Position numbers and translations under genes: made by a program. Of a DNA stretch of 64,000 nucleotides, positions 43,007 to 53,424 are shown one piece after another. Source of the DNA: Neisseria meningitidis (GTDB taxonomy: Bacteria; Pseudomonadota; Gammaproteobacteria; Burkholderiales; Neisseriaceae). The DNA lies in assembly GCA_923184405.1 (NCBI GenBank), contig OV299793.1:2017758-2081757 (forward strand). The letters run 5' to 3'. The stretch's first letter is position 1; every line of letters begins with the position of its first letter. The notes under the pieces are model-generated. The model saw only the letters and a program-made list of their open reading frames with translations. It had not been told where the DNA came from and made no database searches.

Positions 43007-43161
43007 TATAGCGGATTAACAAAAATCAGGACAAGGCGACGAAGCCGCAGACAGTACAGATAGTACGGAACCGATTCACTTGGTGCTTCAGCACCTGAGA
43101 GAATCGTTCTCTTTGAGCTAAGGCGAGGCAACGCCGTACTGGTTTTTGTTCATCCACTATA
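43007..43161. repeat. Correia repeat enclosed element, full-length type
   Basis: 155 bp; left TATAGCGGATTAACAAAA, right CATCCACTATA. Its right end supplies the stop codon of the small minus-strand ORF described next. Confidence 0.94.
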
Positions 43162-43228
43162 CTTGGAGCTGATCTTGCTTTTCGCCTAATTCTACGTTTT
43201 CAAACGGTTGCAGCTGGTGGTCTGTCAT
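43157..43228 (-). pseudogene. N-terminal stub of an unknown gene cut by a Correia element
   Basis: A strong ribosome site (AAGGAGACC) precedes ATG 43226-43228, which opens MTDHQLQPFENVELGEKQDQ and continues LQV before the TAG formed by the CREE end. No continuation of the protein was found on the other side, where a dRS3 array begins. Either a truncated gene or a 23-residue peptide; family unknown. Confidence 0.45.
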
Positions 43229-43396
43229 AAAGGTCTCCTTATTGTATTTCAGGTTGGAAATCGGAATTTGTTTTCACAATTTTACACCTTCGCCCCCACT
43301 TTCTCTACATAAAATTACATTTTGCAGATATTTGCCGAATCGTCTGAAAATATGTGTAAAAAGAGCGTATAATCAAAACATTTGCCCCGAATTGCC

Positions 43397-45175
43397 ATGC
43401 CCTATTTCGCCCTGTTTGACGATGCCGTAAGCGGCCGCGCAAAACGCTATCAAAATCATGTGGAAAGCCGTTTTTCCGTCCCGAAGAACTCGATGCTTTA
43501 GACGGCGCGCTGCAAACGGGCTGGCAAAAAGGGCTGCATGCCGTGTTGTTTGCAGACTACGGATTCGGTTTGCCGCTGACGGGGGTTGAGTCCGAGCGCG
43601 GCGGCAACCTTGCCCTGCACTGGTTTGCCGACTGCACCGACACCGATGCCGCAAGCTGGCTTGCCCGACACTCAGACGACCTTCACGCCGGCATTTCCAC
43701 GCCGCAATCCTCCGTATCCGAAGCCGATTACCTCGACCATATCCGCCAAATCCACGAAGCCATCCGACGCGGCGACACCTATCAAATCAACTACACTACC
43801 CGCCTGCACCTGCAAGCCTACGGCAATCCCGTCAAACTTTACCAACGCCTGCGCCAGCCCGTCCCTATGCCGTCTTGTCCCACCTGCCCGATGCACAAAG
43901 GCAATCCGCGTGGACGCTGTGTTACTCGCCCGAACTCTTCCTCAAAATCGGTTCAGACGGCACCATCAGCACCGAACCGATGAAAGGCACCGCGCCGATT
44001 TTGGGCGACGGACAAGACGAACGCCGCGCCGCCGAGTTGCAAGCAGACCCGAAAAACCGCGCCGAAAACGTGATGATTGTCGATTTGCTGCGTAACGATC
44101 TCGGCAAGATCGCCCAAACCAGCACAGTATGCGTACCCGAACCGTTTAAAGTATCGCGTTTCGGCAGCGTTTGGCAGATGACCAGTACCATCCAAGCCCA
44201 AGCCTTGCCGGACACCTCGTTCGCCGACATCCTCCGCGCCGCCTTCCTCTGCGGCAGCATCACCGGCGCGCCCAAAAAAATGAGTATGCAGATTATCGAA
44301 TCGCTCGAAGCCGAAGCGCGTGGACTTTATACGGGCAGCATCGGCTATTTGAACCCGTGTTCCGGCGGCTTGGGGTTTGAAGGCACGTTCAACGTCGTTA
44401 TCCGCACCTTGTCGCTCACGCCGCTTTCAGACGGCATTTATCAAGGCGTGTACGGTGTCGGTTCCGGCATCGTCATCGACAGCGACCCCGCCGCCGAATA
44501 TCGGGAATGCGGCTGGAAAGCCCGTTTCCTCAACGAATTGCGCCCCAACTTCGGCATTTTTGAAACCCTGCGCGTGGAAAACGGACGCTGCACCCTGCTC
44601 GACAGCCACCTATGCCGTCTGAAAACTCCGCACGCGCCCTCAACCTGCCCCTGCCAGACGGCTGCGAAAATCAAATCAAACAATACATTGCCGACTTGCC
44701 CGATGGCGCGTTCCGCGTCAAAGCCCTGCTCGCTTCAGACGGCATCAGCCTGTCCCGCGCCGTTTTAAACCGTCTGACCGACAAACAACGCGTCATCATT
44801 TCGCCGACCATCCTGCCCGCACAAAACTACCTGCGCCGCTTCAAAACCACACGCCGCACCCTCTTCGACCAAGCGTGGCAAACCGCCGAAACACAAGGCG
44901 CGTTCGACAGCCTGTTTTTCAATTCAGACGGCATCCTGCTCGAAGGCGGCAGAAGCAACGTGTTCGTCAAATATCAAGGACAATGGCTTACACCGTCTTT
45001 AGATTTAGACATTTTAAACGGCATAATGCGCCAAGCCGTATTGGACGAACCGCAAAAATATTTGCAAACAAATCAAGTAATCGAAACACACATCACACAA
45101 AAAACACTGCAAGAAGCCGAAGAAATCCGCCTCTCCAACGCCTTGCGCGGCGTATTTGCCGCCGCCCTTGCCTGA
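43397..45175 (+). CDS. pabB: Aminodeoxychorismate synthase component I fused to aminodeoxychorismate lyase, frameshifted as read
   Basis: MPYFALFDDAVSGRAKRYQN from 43397. The PabB half reads IHEAIRRGDTYQINYTTRLH, TEPMKGTAPI, VMIVDLLRNDLGKIAQ and CGSITGAPKKMSMQIIESLE (chorismate site). From about residue 370 a PabC-type PLP domain follows: GIFETLRVENGRCTLLDSHL, LFFNSDGILLEGGRSNVFVK, LDLDILNGIMRQAVL. Together these make 4-aminobenzoate from chorismate for folate. Slips near 43465, 43865 and 44615. The fusion is usual in Neisseria. A TATAAT box lies at 43368-43373. Confidence 0.9.
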
Positions 45176-45185
45176 ATACGCAAAA

Positions 45186-45222
45186 ATGCCGTCCGAACCT
45201 GTTTCCAAAGTTCGGACGGCAT
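45186..45222. terminator. Terminator with eroded but paired uptake sequences
   Basis: ATGCCGTCCGAA pairs with TTCGGACGGCAT. Both arms carry the T-to-C / A-to-G change, so the stem is kept while the DUS core is lost. It lies between convergent pabB-pabC and slam2. Confidence 0.85.
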
Positions 45223-45233
45223 TATCCCACCAT

Positions 45234-46751
45234 TCAAAACCGCCAATCCGCCGACACAAACACCTCGCTGTTGCGGCGTTTCGCATACGGCACATTACTT
45301 TCCGTCCTGCCGAAACGATAATTCAACGCCGGCACGATACCTTTGTACGACAACTTGTCGTGGCTCAAAGCCAGCGAGACATTCCATTCGCGGTTGCGTT
45401 GCGCCTCTGTCGAGAAAGCCGCAATGCCCTTATAGTTGCGGCGGGCATAAGACGCGGAAACCCGACTGTTCAAACCGCCCAACTGCCGCCACTCCTGCGC
45501 CCAACCAGCATAAACACCGTTGCGCTGGTAGGCGGCATTATTGACCGCGCCGCCCACCGTTTCGCGTTTCGGCACAAACCGCACAAACTGCCAGCCGCCG
45601 AACACAGTTGCCGATTCGCCCAAACGTTTTGCCGACGAAACATAAAACCCGTCCTGCCTGCCGTTATTGTATTCCGCCCTATCCTGTTCGCGGTAGCGTT
45701 GGCGGTAATGTTCCAGCGCGACCGAAAATTGCCATCCCGGGTTTGGGCGGTAAGTATGGGACAACTGCACGCCGACTCCGTGCGCCAGCATATACGGCGG
45801 CAGGCGGCGGTTGTTTACCCGTTTTGTTTTCGCATCAAAGCCGTCGCTGCCCGACAACTGCACCTGATAAAACGGCAAAATCCCCGCCGTCTGCCGTGCA
45901 TTTTTATACTGCCAACCCAAATACGCTCTGCCGAACCCGTCGTCATAAGCTGATTTTTTACTGAAATAATAGCTCGTGCCGCCGATATTGGAACGGAACA
46001 ACAAATAATGATTATCTGCCAACGCCGTCAGTTTTTCCGCCTCGATTTCATAATTCAAGCCTGCCGCCCGCTCCGCCCGGCTGACACTGCATATCTGACT
46101 GCCTCCGTTTTGCCGGCAATACTGCGGCGCGGCATTATTGGCATTTCTATTGACCGCCGGACTGATGCCGCCCGAAAAACGCCAGCCCGTCAGCCCCTCC
46201 GTTTTTTTCCGAAAACGCCCCACATTTTCCAAAACCGGTGCCTGCAAATCCAATTTTGCCGCCTCCGCAAAATGCCTTTCTGCCGACTTCAGTCGGAAAT
46301 CGTCAAACTCCGCCGCCGCCAAATCCAGCAAAATCCGCTCGTCTGCCGCATTTTCCCCGTGCAGTTCCCGATACCGCGCCACCGCCTCCGCCGGCCTTCC
46401 CGCCAATTTCGCCAGCAAAGCCCGCGCCCTGCTGTACAAAACCGCGTCATAATCCGGCAGCTTGGCACACAAATCCGCCAACGAAGCGATTAAATCCGCC
46501 TGATTGCCGTTGAGAGCGTCGCGCAAACTATGTTCCAACATTTTCGGATGCACCAACAAAAAATCCCCGTCAACCACGCGCAGGGCATCATTTTCAACTT
46601 TCCAATCAGATTCCGACCACTTATCCGACACCGACCGCTGCACCTGCAACAATGCCTTGTCATCCAAAATCGCGGGCGCATCCGCCCCATAGGCAGCAGA
46701 AACACCTGCCGCTCACCAAACAACCAAAAAGCTGTATCTGAAATACAACAT
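45234..46751 (-). CDS. slam2: Surface lipoprotein assembly modulator (Slam2-like, DUF560), one frameshift near the N-terminus
   Basis: From ATG 46749-46751 a signal region leads, after a slip near 46690, into DDKALLQVQRSVSDKWSESD. A TPR-like helical part follows (DYDAVLYSRARALLAKLAGR, ADERILLDLAAAEFDDFRLK), then the barrel: GWRFSGGISPAVNRNANN, FSKKSAYDDGFGRAYLGWQY and the terminal strand EVFVSADWRF. Slams move lipoproteins such as HpuA or TbpB to the cell surface. The locus, after aldA and pabB, fits Slam2 rather than Slam1. 477 residues are continuous. Confidence 0.85.
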
Positions 46752-46900
46752 ACCCTGTCATTTACAGTTCTGGCAAATACGCCGCCGAAGCACGTCAAAC
46801 CATCCGAAACACAGGCTGAAACCCGTGTAGACCGTCTTTGCTGCCTGAAAGCAGGCAATCTAAAACCGTCGCCTGATTTTCAATGGTCGGATTTCACATT

Positions 46901-47048
46901 TATAGTGGATTAACGAAAATCCGGACAAGTCGACGCAGCCGCAGACAGTACAAATAGTACGAAACCGATTCACACGTGCTTCAGCACCTTAGAGAATCGT
47001 TCTCTTTGAGCTAAGGCAAGGCAACGCCGTACTGGCTTCTGATAATCG
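46901..47048. repeat. Correia repeat enclosed element with eroded right end
   Basis: Left TATAGTGGATTAACG and the internal IHF-type segment are clear; the right terminal repeat is decayed to CTGGCTTCTGATAATC. Confidence 0.85.
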
Positions 47049-47074
47049 GCAATAACAGCAACTCTGTCGCCTGC

Positions 47075-47230
47075 ATTCCCGCCAGCGCGGGAATGACGAA
47101 GCTATCCGCACAGAAACCTGCACCACGTCATTCCCACGAAAGTGGGAATCCAGAACAAAAAATCTGAAGAAACCGTTTTATCCGATACGTTTCCGCACCG
47201 ACAGATCTAGATTCCCGCTTTCGCGGAAAT
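47075..47230. repeat. dRS3 units downstream of groEL
   Basis: dRS3 units at 47075-47094 and 47130-47149, with an imperfect one near 47211. Nothing else is evident in 47231-47385. Confidence 0.8.
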
Positions 47231-47385
47231 GACGGCAGAAAGGTTGCTGTTTTTCCGATAAATTCCTGCCGCTCTTCGTTTTTGGGATGGCGGGAAAGAA
47301 AACAAAAGCGCGCGTATCAAAAAACAAAAATGCAAAGAACGGTGTTGGCAATTTTAAGGTTTGCGCCTTAGCCGCACTTATTCGC

Positions 47386-47413
47386 ACAAAAAACCGCACG
47401 GCGTTGACCGTGC
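47386..47413 (-). terminator. Terminator of groESL
   Basis: On the minus strand GCACGG-TCAACG-CCGTGC is followed by a T run, 34 bases past the groEL stop. Confidence 0.8.
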
Positions 47414-47446
47414 AGCTTGTGATCTGAAAGCTTCAGACGGCATTGC

Positions 47447-49082
47447 TTACATCATGCCGCCCATACCACCCATGCCGCCCATATCAGGCATAGCAGGTTT
47501 GTCTTCAGGGATTTCAGCAATCATGCAGTCTGTGGTCAGCATCAAGCCGGCGATAGACGCGGCGTGTTGCAGCGCGGAACGGGTTACTTTGGCGGGGTCG
47601 AGTACGCCCATTTCGATCATGTCGCCGTATTCGCCGCTGCCAGCGTTGTAACCATAGTTGCCTTTGCCTTCCAACACTTTGTTCACAACCACGCTGGGTT
47701 CGCCGCCTGCGTTGGCAACGATTTGGCGCAGCGGAGACTCAACGGCGCGCAAGACGATTTGTACGCCTGCGTCTTGGTCTGCATTCGCCGGTGTGCAGGT
47801 TTTCCAGAGCGGCACGGGCGCGCAACAGGGCTACGCCGCCGCCTGCAACCACGCCTTCTTCAACGGCTGCGCGGGTAGCGTGCAGCGCGTCTTCCACGCG
47901 GTCTTTTTTCTCTTTCATTTCCACTTCGGTCGCGGCACCGACTTTGATTACTGCCACGCCGCCTGCCAGTTTGGCAACGCGCTCTTGCAGTTTTTTCTTT
48001 GTCGTAATCGCTGGTTGCGGTTTCGATTTGTTGGCGGATTTCGGCAACACGCGCTTCGATTTGGGCTGCGTCGCCGAAGCCGTCGATGATGGTGGTGTTT
48101 TCTTTACCGATTTCGATGCGTTTGGCCTGACCCAAGTCGTCCAAAGTCGCTTTTTCCAAAGACAGGCCGACTTCTTCGGAAATCACTGTGCCGCCGGTCA
48201 GGATAGCGATGTCTTGCAGCATCGCTTTGCGGCGGTCGCCGAAGCCAGGAGCTTTAACGGCAACGGTTTTCAGAATGCCGCGGATGTTGTTCATGACCAA
48301 AGTCGCCAAGGCTTCGCCTTCTACGTCTTCAGCGATAATCAACAGCGGACGGCTGGCTTTGGCCACTTGTTCCAAAACAGGCAGCAGGTCGCGGATATTG
48401 CTGATTTTTTGTCGAACAGCAATACAAACGGATTGTCCAAAGCAGCGATTTGTTTTTCCGCATCGTTGATGAAGTAAGGAGACAGGTAGCCGCGGTCGAA
48501 TTGCATACCTTCAACCACGTCCAGCTCGTTTTCCAAAGATTTGCCGTCTTCAACGGTAATCACGCCTTCTTTGCCGACTTTTTCCATCGCTTCGGCAATA
48601 ATCGCGCCGACTTGTTCGTCAGAGTTGGCGGAAATAGAGCCGACTTGGGCGATTTCTTTAGAAGTGTCGCAAGGTTTGGCGATGTTTTTCAGCTCTTCAA
48701 CCAAAGCGGCGACGGCTTTGTCGATACCGCGTTTCAGGTCGGTCGGGTTCATACCGGCGGTAACGTATTTCATACCTTCGGTAACGATGGATTGCGCCAA
48801 TACGGTGGCGGTAGTCGTACCGTCGCCCGCCACGTCGTTGGTTTTGGACGCGACTGCTTTCACCATTTGCGCGCCCATATTTTCAAACTTGTCTTTCAGT
48901 TCGATTTCTTTGGCGACGGTTACGCCGTCTTTGGTGATGTGCGGGCCGCCGAAAGCGCGGTCAACCACCACGTTGCGGCCTTTGGGACCCAAGGTTACGC
49001 GCACGGCGTTTGCCAAAATGTTCACGCCGTTTACCATTTTTTGGCGGACTTCATTGCCGAATTGTACGTCTTTTGCTGCCAT
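47447..49082 (-). CDS. groEL: Chaperonin GroEL (Hsp60), frameshifted as read
   Basis: [20 protein letters not shown] from 49082. [20 protein letters not shown] and [16 protein letters not shown] form the ATP site; then [40 protein letters not shown] and [20 protein letters not shown]. The tail is the GGM repeat [12 protein letters not shown]. Slips near 48410, 47990 and 47790. Folds cytosolic proteins with GroES. Upstream groES and a sigma32-like promoter; about 544 residues after correction. Confidence 0.96.
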
Positions 49083-49125
49083 TTCAATTCTCCAAAATCA
49101 TTAAAACTGTCTGATAAAACCGTTT

Positions 49126-49162
49126 ATGCCGTCTGAAGGCGGTTTGCCGTTTCAGACGGCAT
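49126..49162 (-). promoter_or_regulatory. DUS-pair hairpin between groES and groEL
   Basis: ATGCCGTCTGAA pairs with TTCAGACGGCAT inside the groESL intergenic gap. Elsewhere in the window this structure ends transcripts; here it sits inside an operon and may attenuate groEL or be mainly an uptake site. Confidence 0.6.
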
Positions 49163-49173
49163 CGTGTCCGTAT

Positions 49174-49464
49174 TTATTTTTCAACGATGCCGAAAATATC
49201 TTCTTCGCGCATTACCAACAGCTCTTCGCCGTCGGCTTTTACGGTTTGGCCGCTGTATTTGCCGAAGATGATTTTGTCGCCGACTTTGACATCCAGCGGA
49301 CGGCGCGCGCCGTCTTTACCGATTTTGCCCGCGCCCACGGCGATGACTTCGCCCATGTCGGGTTTTTCGGCGGCCGCACCCGGCAAAACGATGCCCGATG
49401 CGGTTTTTTCTTCAGCTTCCAAGCGTTTGACGACAACGCGGTCGTGTAAAGGACGGATGGTCAT
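49174..49464 (-). CDS. groES: Co-chaperonin GroES (Hsp10)
   Basis: Intact 96-residue frame starting [20 protein letters not shown] at 49464, with the mobile loop [20 protein letters not shown] and the roof region [20 protein letters not shown]. Caps the GroEL folding chamber. An in-frame upstream Met (49500) is disregarded because MTIRPL is the conserved start. groEL follows after 91 bases. Confidence 0.97.
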   Translation of the reverse strand: MTIRPLHDRVVVKRLEAEEKTASGIVLPGAAAEKPDMGEVIAVGAGKIGKDGARRPLDVKVGDKIIFGKYSGQTVKADGEELLVMREEDIFGIVEK

Positions 49465-49574
49465 ATTTATGCTCTGATAAAATGATTTGAAAACAATCAT
49501 CTGCCCGAACGGTTCGGACAGATTGAAGTGGAAACCGGGCTGCCGCCTGCCTACCCGCCCGTATAAGTCGGCAA

Positions 49575-49602
49575 AATTAGGGTGTGTGCGGGCAAATTCA
49601 AG
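49575..49602 (-). promoter_or_regulatory. Sigma32-like heat-shock promoter of groESL
   Basis: Minus strand: CTTGAA (49602-49597), 14-base spacer, CCCTAATT (49582-49575). This matches the sigma32 pattern CTTGAA-N13/14-CCCCATNT closely and lies about 110 bases upstream of groES. Confidence 0.65.
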
Positions 49603-49653
49603 TGAGGCGGAAAAAATTTATTTCCGCCGTTTTTTATAGTGGACTAAATTTAA

Positions 49654-50365
49654 GGGGCTGTACTAGATTAGCAGATATGTTACCCTCGAAATATGAAGAT
49701 AACGCACTGCAAATTAAAGAAAAAGTACAGAAAGAACTGCTCCGTTTTTTTGTGCTGGAAGTTACCGCCCGTTCTGCCGCCGATATTTTGGGTATCCATC
49801 CCAATTCGGCAGCACTGTTCTACCGTAAAATCCGCACGGTTATCAACCATCATTTGGCCTTGGCTGCCGATGAGGTTTTTGAGGGCCCTGTCGAGCCGGA
49901 CGAAAGCGATTTCGGCGGACGGCGTAAAGGCAGACGTGGTCGCGGTGCGGCAGGAAAAGTGGTTGTCTTCGGCATTCTGAAACGCAACGGACGGGTCTAT
50001 ACCGTTGTGGTGGATAATGCCAAGTCTGAAACGTTACTCCCTGTCATCAAGAAGAAAATCATGCCGGACAGCATTGTTTATACCGATAGTCTGAGCAGCT
50101 GCGACAAGTTGGACGTGAGCGGTTTTATCCATTACCGCATTAACCATTCCAAGGAGTTTGCAGACCGTCAAAACCACATTAACGGCATTGAGAACTTTTG
50201 GAATCAGGCAAAACGCGTCTTGCGAAAATACAATGGAATCGATCGCAAATCTTTCCCGCTGTTCTTGAAAGAATGCGAATTTCGATTTAACTTCGGCACA
50301 CCGTCCCGGCAGCTAAAAATCCTACAGGATTGGTGTGGGATTTAGGGCTAATCTAGTACAGCCCC
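49654..50365 (+). mobile_element. IS1016-type insertion sequence (IS1595 family)
   Basis: Terminal inverted repeats GGGGCTGTACTAGATTAGC and GCTAATCTAGTACAGCCCC match perfectly over 19 bases; total 712 bp. The left flank is TATAGTGGACTAAATTTAA, a half CREE end, so the element seems to sit in or beside a broken Correia repeat. The flanks (AAATTTAA and TAAAATTT) are similar AT-rich 8-mers but not identical, so target duplication is unclear. Confidence 0.9.
49677..50345 (+). CDS. IS1016-type transposase (IS1595 family)
   Basis: Intact 222-residue frame MLPSKYEDNALQIKEKVQKE to LQDWCGI. The DDE-like core shows GPVEPDESDFGGRRKG, the characteristic second-shell motif of IS1595 transposases, SIVYTDSLSSCDKLDVSGF with the second Asp, and HINGIENFWNQAKRVL with the ENFW catalytic block. 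An upstream in-frame extension lies outside the left IR and is disregarded. Confidence 0.92.
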   Translation: MLPSKYEDNALQIKEKVQKELLRFFVLEVTARSAADILGIHPNSAALFYRKIRTVINHHLALAADEVFEGPVEPDESDFGGRRKGRRGRGAAGKVVVFGILKRNGRVYTVVVDNAKSETLLPVIKKKIMPDSIVYTDSLSSCDKLDVSGFIHYRINHSKEFADRQNHINGIENFWNQAKRVLRKYNGIDRKSFPLFLKECEFRFNFGTPSRQLKILQDWCGI

Positions 50366-50557
50366 TAAAATTTTTCGTTTTCAAACCTTCACCGCTTGCC
50401 ATCAGCGTTAAATTTTTTTACGATAAGCACATAGATTGTAAACAATCGGTCACAAGCCGGTTTGTTTTTTCAGAAGACATTATCCCTGTCAGACGCTGTT
50501 TCTATATATTTCGCCTATAACGGCTTGTTTTTAACAAATAATTCAAGAGGTATCAAC
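50366..50557. other. Region between IS element and sodium symporter gene
   Basis: No gene. It holds the likely promoter of the symporter and its ribosome site (AAGAGG). A stretch at 50405-50440 is AT-rich, but no firm boxes can be assigned. Confidence 0.4.
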
Positions 50558-52092
50558 GTGTCTGATTCCAAGACGAAAGAACGCGCCACATTCGGCACGC
50601 GCCGCGCGTTTATGATTGCCGCCATCGGGTCCGCCGTCGGCTTGGGCAATATTTGGCGTTTCCCCTATATTGCTTTTGAAAACGGCGGCGGCGCGTTCAT
50701 CCTGCCCTATCTGGTCGCGCTTCTGACGGCGGGCATCCCGCTGCTGCTGCTCGATTATGCCATCGGCCACCGTTACCGTGGTTCTGCGCCCTTGGCTTTC
50801 CGCCGCCTCGGACGATGGTTTGAGCCTATCGGCTGGTGGAACGTGATGACCAATATCGTCATCTGCATCTATTACGCGGTAATTATCGGTTGGGCGGCAA
50901 GCTATACCTATTATTCGGTCAACGCCGCCTGGGGTGCGGATCCGCAGGGTTTTTTCTTTAAGGACTTCCTGCAAATGGCGGGCCCGGAAGCCTTGGGTTT
51001 GGATTTTGTCGGCAAAGTCGCCGGTCCTTTGGCGGGCGTGTGGGTTTTTACCGCCGCCATTATGGCGTTGGGCGTGCAAAAGGGCGTGGCGCGCGCCTCG
51101 TCGTTCTTTATGCCGCTGCTTTTGGTGATGTTTTTGATTATGGTCGGCATTTCACTAACCCTGCCGGGTGCGGCAAAGGGCTTGGACGCATTGTTTACGC
51201 CCGACTGGTCGAAACTCGCCGATTCCAAGGTCTGCGTGGCGGCATACGGGCAGATTTTCTTTTCGCTTTCCATCTGCTTCGGCATTATGGTTACCTATTC
51301 TTCTTATTTGAAGAAAAAAACCGACTTGGGCGGAACAGGGCTGGTGGTCGGTTTTGCCAACAGCAGCTTTGAACTGCTCGCGGGCATCGGCGTGTTTGCC
51401 GCATTGGGCTTTATGGCGCAGGCGGGCGGTAAGGCGGTCAACGAGGTTGCCTCAGGCGGCATCGGTTTGGCGTTTATCGCCTTTCCGACCATTATCAACC
51501 AGGCACCGATGGGCTGGCTGATCGGCATATTGTTTTTCGGTTCGCTGGTATTCGCCGGCGTTACGTCGATGATTTCCATCCTTGAAGTGATTGTGGCGGC
51601 GATTCAGGACAAGCTGAACATCGGGCGCGTCAACGCCACGCTGCTGGTCTGCATTCCGATGGGCATTGTTTCCACGCTGCTGTTCGGTACGGCGACGGGG
51701 CTGCTGGTTTTGGACGTGATGGACAAATTCGTCAACACCTACGGCATTGTTGCCGCCAGCTTTGTTTATGTTGCCGCCATCATCATCAGCGGCAGGCTGC
51801 CGGAATTACGCAAGCACCTGAACGCTTTGTCCTCCATCCGCATCGGCGGCTTGTGGACGGTCTGCGTCGTGGTTACCGTCGTGATGCTCGGCTATATGCT
51901 GTTTAAAGATACCAGCGGCCTGATGGAGAAAAATTACGAAGGTTATCCGGATGGTTTCCTCAGTATTTTCGGCTGGGGATGTCGGCGGCGTTGGTCGTGT
52001 TCGGGCTGCTGCTGTCGTTGCTGCCTTGGAAACACGGTCAGGATTTCAACGTCAAAGACGAACACGAACATGAACAAGGAGAAGAAAAATGA
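50558..52092 (+). CDS. Neurotransmitter:sodium symporter family transporter (MetP-like), one frameshift near C-terminus
   Basis: GTG start (50558) behind [40 protein letters not shown] is the LeuT-fold TM1 unwound region, followed by about eleven further helices ([24 protein letters not shown]-like TM6 region, [16 protein letters not shown]). A slip near 51975 precedes [16 protein letters not shown] and a His/Glu-rich tail to TGA 52090-52092. Sodium-driven uptake of an amino acid; pairing with a MetS-like peptide suggests methionine or alanine. Confidence 0.88.
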
Positions 52093-52180
52093 GTACTTCC
52101 GCCATTGTGATGATGATTGTCTCAATCGTGATAATCTGGGGAGGGCTGCTGCTGCCCTGTTAAGGCTGCCGAACGAGTAA
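52089..52180 (+). CDS. MetS-like small subunit of a sodium symporter, one-base slip
   Basis: ATG at 52089 overlaps the symporter stop (ATGA). [20 protein letters not shown] is a single membrane helix; restoring one missing base near 52155 gives [10 protein letters not shown] and TAA 52178-52180. About 30 residues with the C-terminal LRLP-E motif, as in MetS-family partners of MetP in other bacteria. Too short for most gene finders. Confidence 0.75.
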
Positions 52181-52194
52181 GCCTTTAGAGCGTT

Positions 52195-52228
52195 AAAATG
52201 CCGTCTGAACCGCTTCAGACGGCATTTT
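52195..52228. terminator. DUS-pair terminator, also encoding the end of LysA
   Basis: AAAATGCCGTCTGAA / TTCAGACGGCATTTT between convergent symporter and lysA; the minus arm contains the lysA stop codon. Confidence 0.88.
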
Positions 52229-53419
52229 GATGTTCGGCTTGCAGGCAGGCGAGTTCGTTTGCCATTTGCTGTTCTAAGGTTTCGCGTCGGCGGATGAGTT
52301 TGTATCCGCCACCGTTTACCAACACTTCCGCCGCACGGTTGCGCGCGTTGTAATTGCTCGCCATACTGGCCCCGTATGCGCCCGCGCTGCGGATAAGCAG
52401 CAAATCCGCTTCTTCGCAGGCGATGGTGCGGTCTTTGCCGAGGAAGTCGCAGGTTTCGCAAATCGGACCGACGATGTTGGCGGTCAGCGTCGCGATGTCT
52501 TTGGTTTCGACCGCCTCGATTGATGATAGGCATCATAAAGCGCCGGGCGCATCAAATCGTTCATCGCCGCATCGACCATCACAAAGTTTTGCTCTTCGCC
52601 GTATTTGACAAACTCGACGCGTGTCAGCAGCGAACCTGCGTTGCCGACCAGGCTGCGGCCGGGCTCCAGAATGAGTTTCAGACGGCGTGAGCCGATCAGA
52701 TTTTGAACGGCTTGGTATACGCGCCCAAATCAGGCACAACTTCGTCTTTGTAAACAATACCGACGACGCCGCCCAAGTCCAAGTGTGCCAACAAGATGCG
52801 TTCAGCGGCAAGCGCGTCAACGAAAATCAGCATGCGCTCGCAGGCTCCGACCAGCGGGCTTAAGTCGGTTAGTTGGGAGCCGATGTGGCAGTCGATGCCG
52901 ATGATTTTCAAATTGGGCTGTTGTGCGGCGTGGCGGTAGGCTTCGAGCGCGTCGGCATAGGCGTTGCCGAATTTGTTGGCTTTCAGACCTGCGGAGATGT
53001 ACGGATGGGCTTTCGCATCGACATCGGGATTGATGCGCAGGGAGACAGGCGCAGTTTGAACCAAACGCGCGGCAACTTACCGAATACGGTCGATTTCGGG
53101 CATGCTTTCCATATTGAAACATTTCACGCCAGCATTCAGCGCGGACTCGATTTCCGCCTCGCTTTTGCCTGCGCCAGAAAATATGGTCAAAACCGCGTCA
53201 CCGCCTGCCGCCAAAACGCGTACCATTCGCCGCCGGACACAATGGCAAAACCGCTAACCAAACAAGCAAAGTGTATGATGATGCTCAGGTTGCCATTGGC
53301 TTCAACCGCATAGCAGACGAGCGCGGATAGCTCAGCAACGGCAGTATACAAGTGTGCCAAATGATACTGACAAGGCGCGGCCAGGGGAATTGGACAAAAA
53401 ATATTACGGTCACAGTTAT
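52215..53419 (-). CDS. lysA: Diaminopimelate decarboxylase, frameshifted and decayed at the N-terminus
   Basis: The C-terminal two thirds are good: INPDVDAKAHPYISAGLKAN, LKIIGIDCHIGSQLTDLSPL, HLDLGGVVGIVYKDEVVPDL, ILEPGRSLVGNAGSLLTRVE, MVDAAMNDLMRPALYDAYH, IRSAGAYGASMASNYNARNR, ending AEHQNAV. The N-terminus worsens rightward; the PLP-lysine motif YAVKANGN reads YAVEANGN. The start is near 53419 (an ATA where ATG is expected before TVTV). LysA makes lysine from meso-DAP. Slips near 53085, 52700 and 52525. lppL lies directly upstream, the common arrangement. Confidence 0.88.
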
Positions 53420-53424
53420 CCGAT

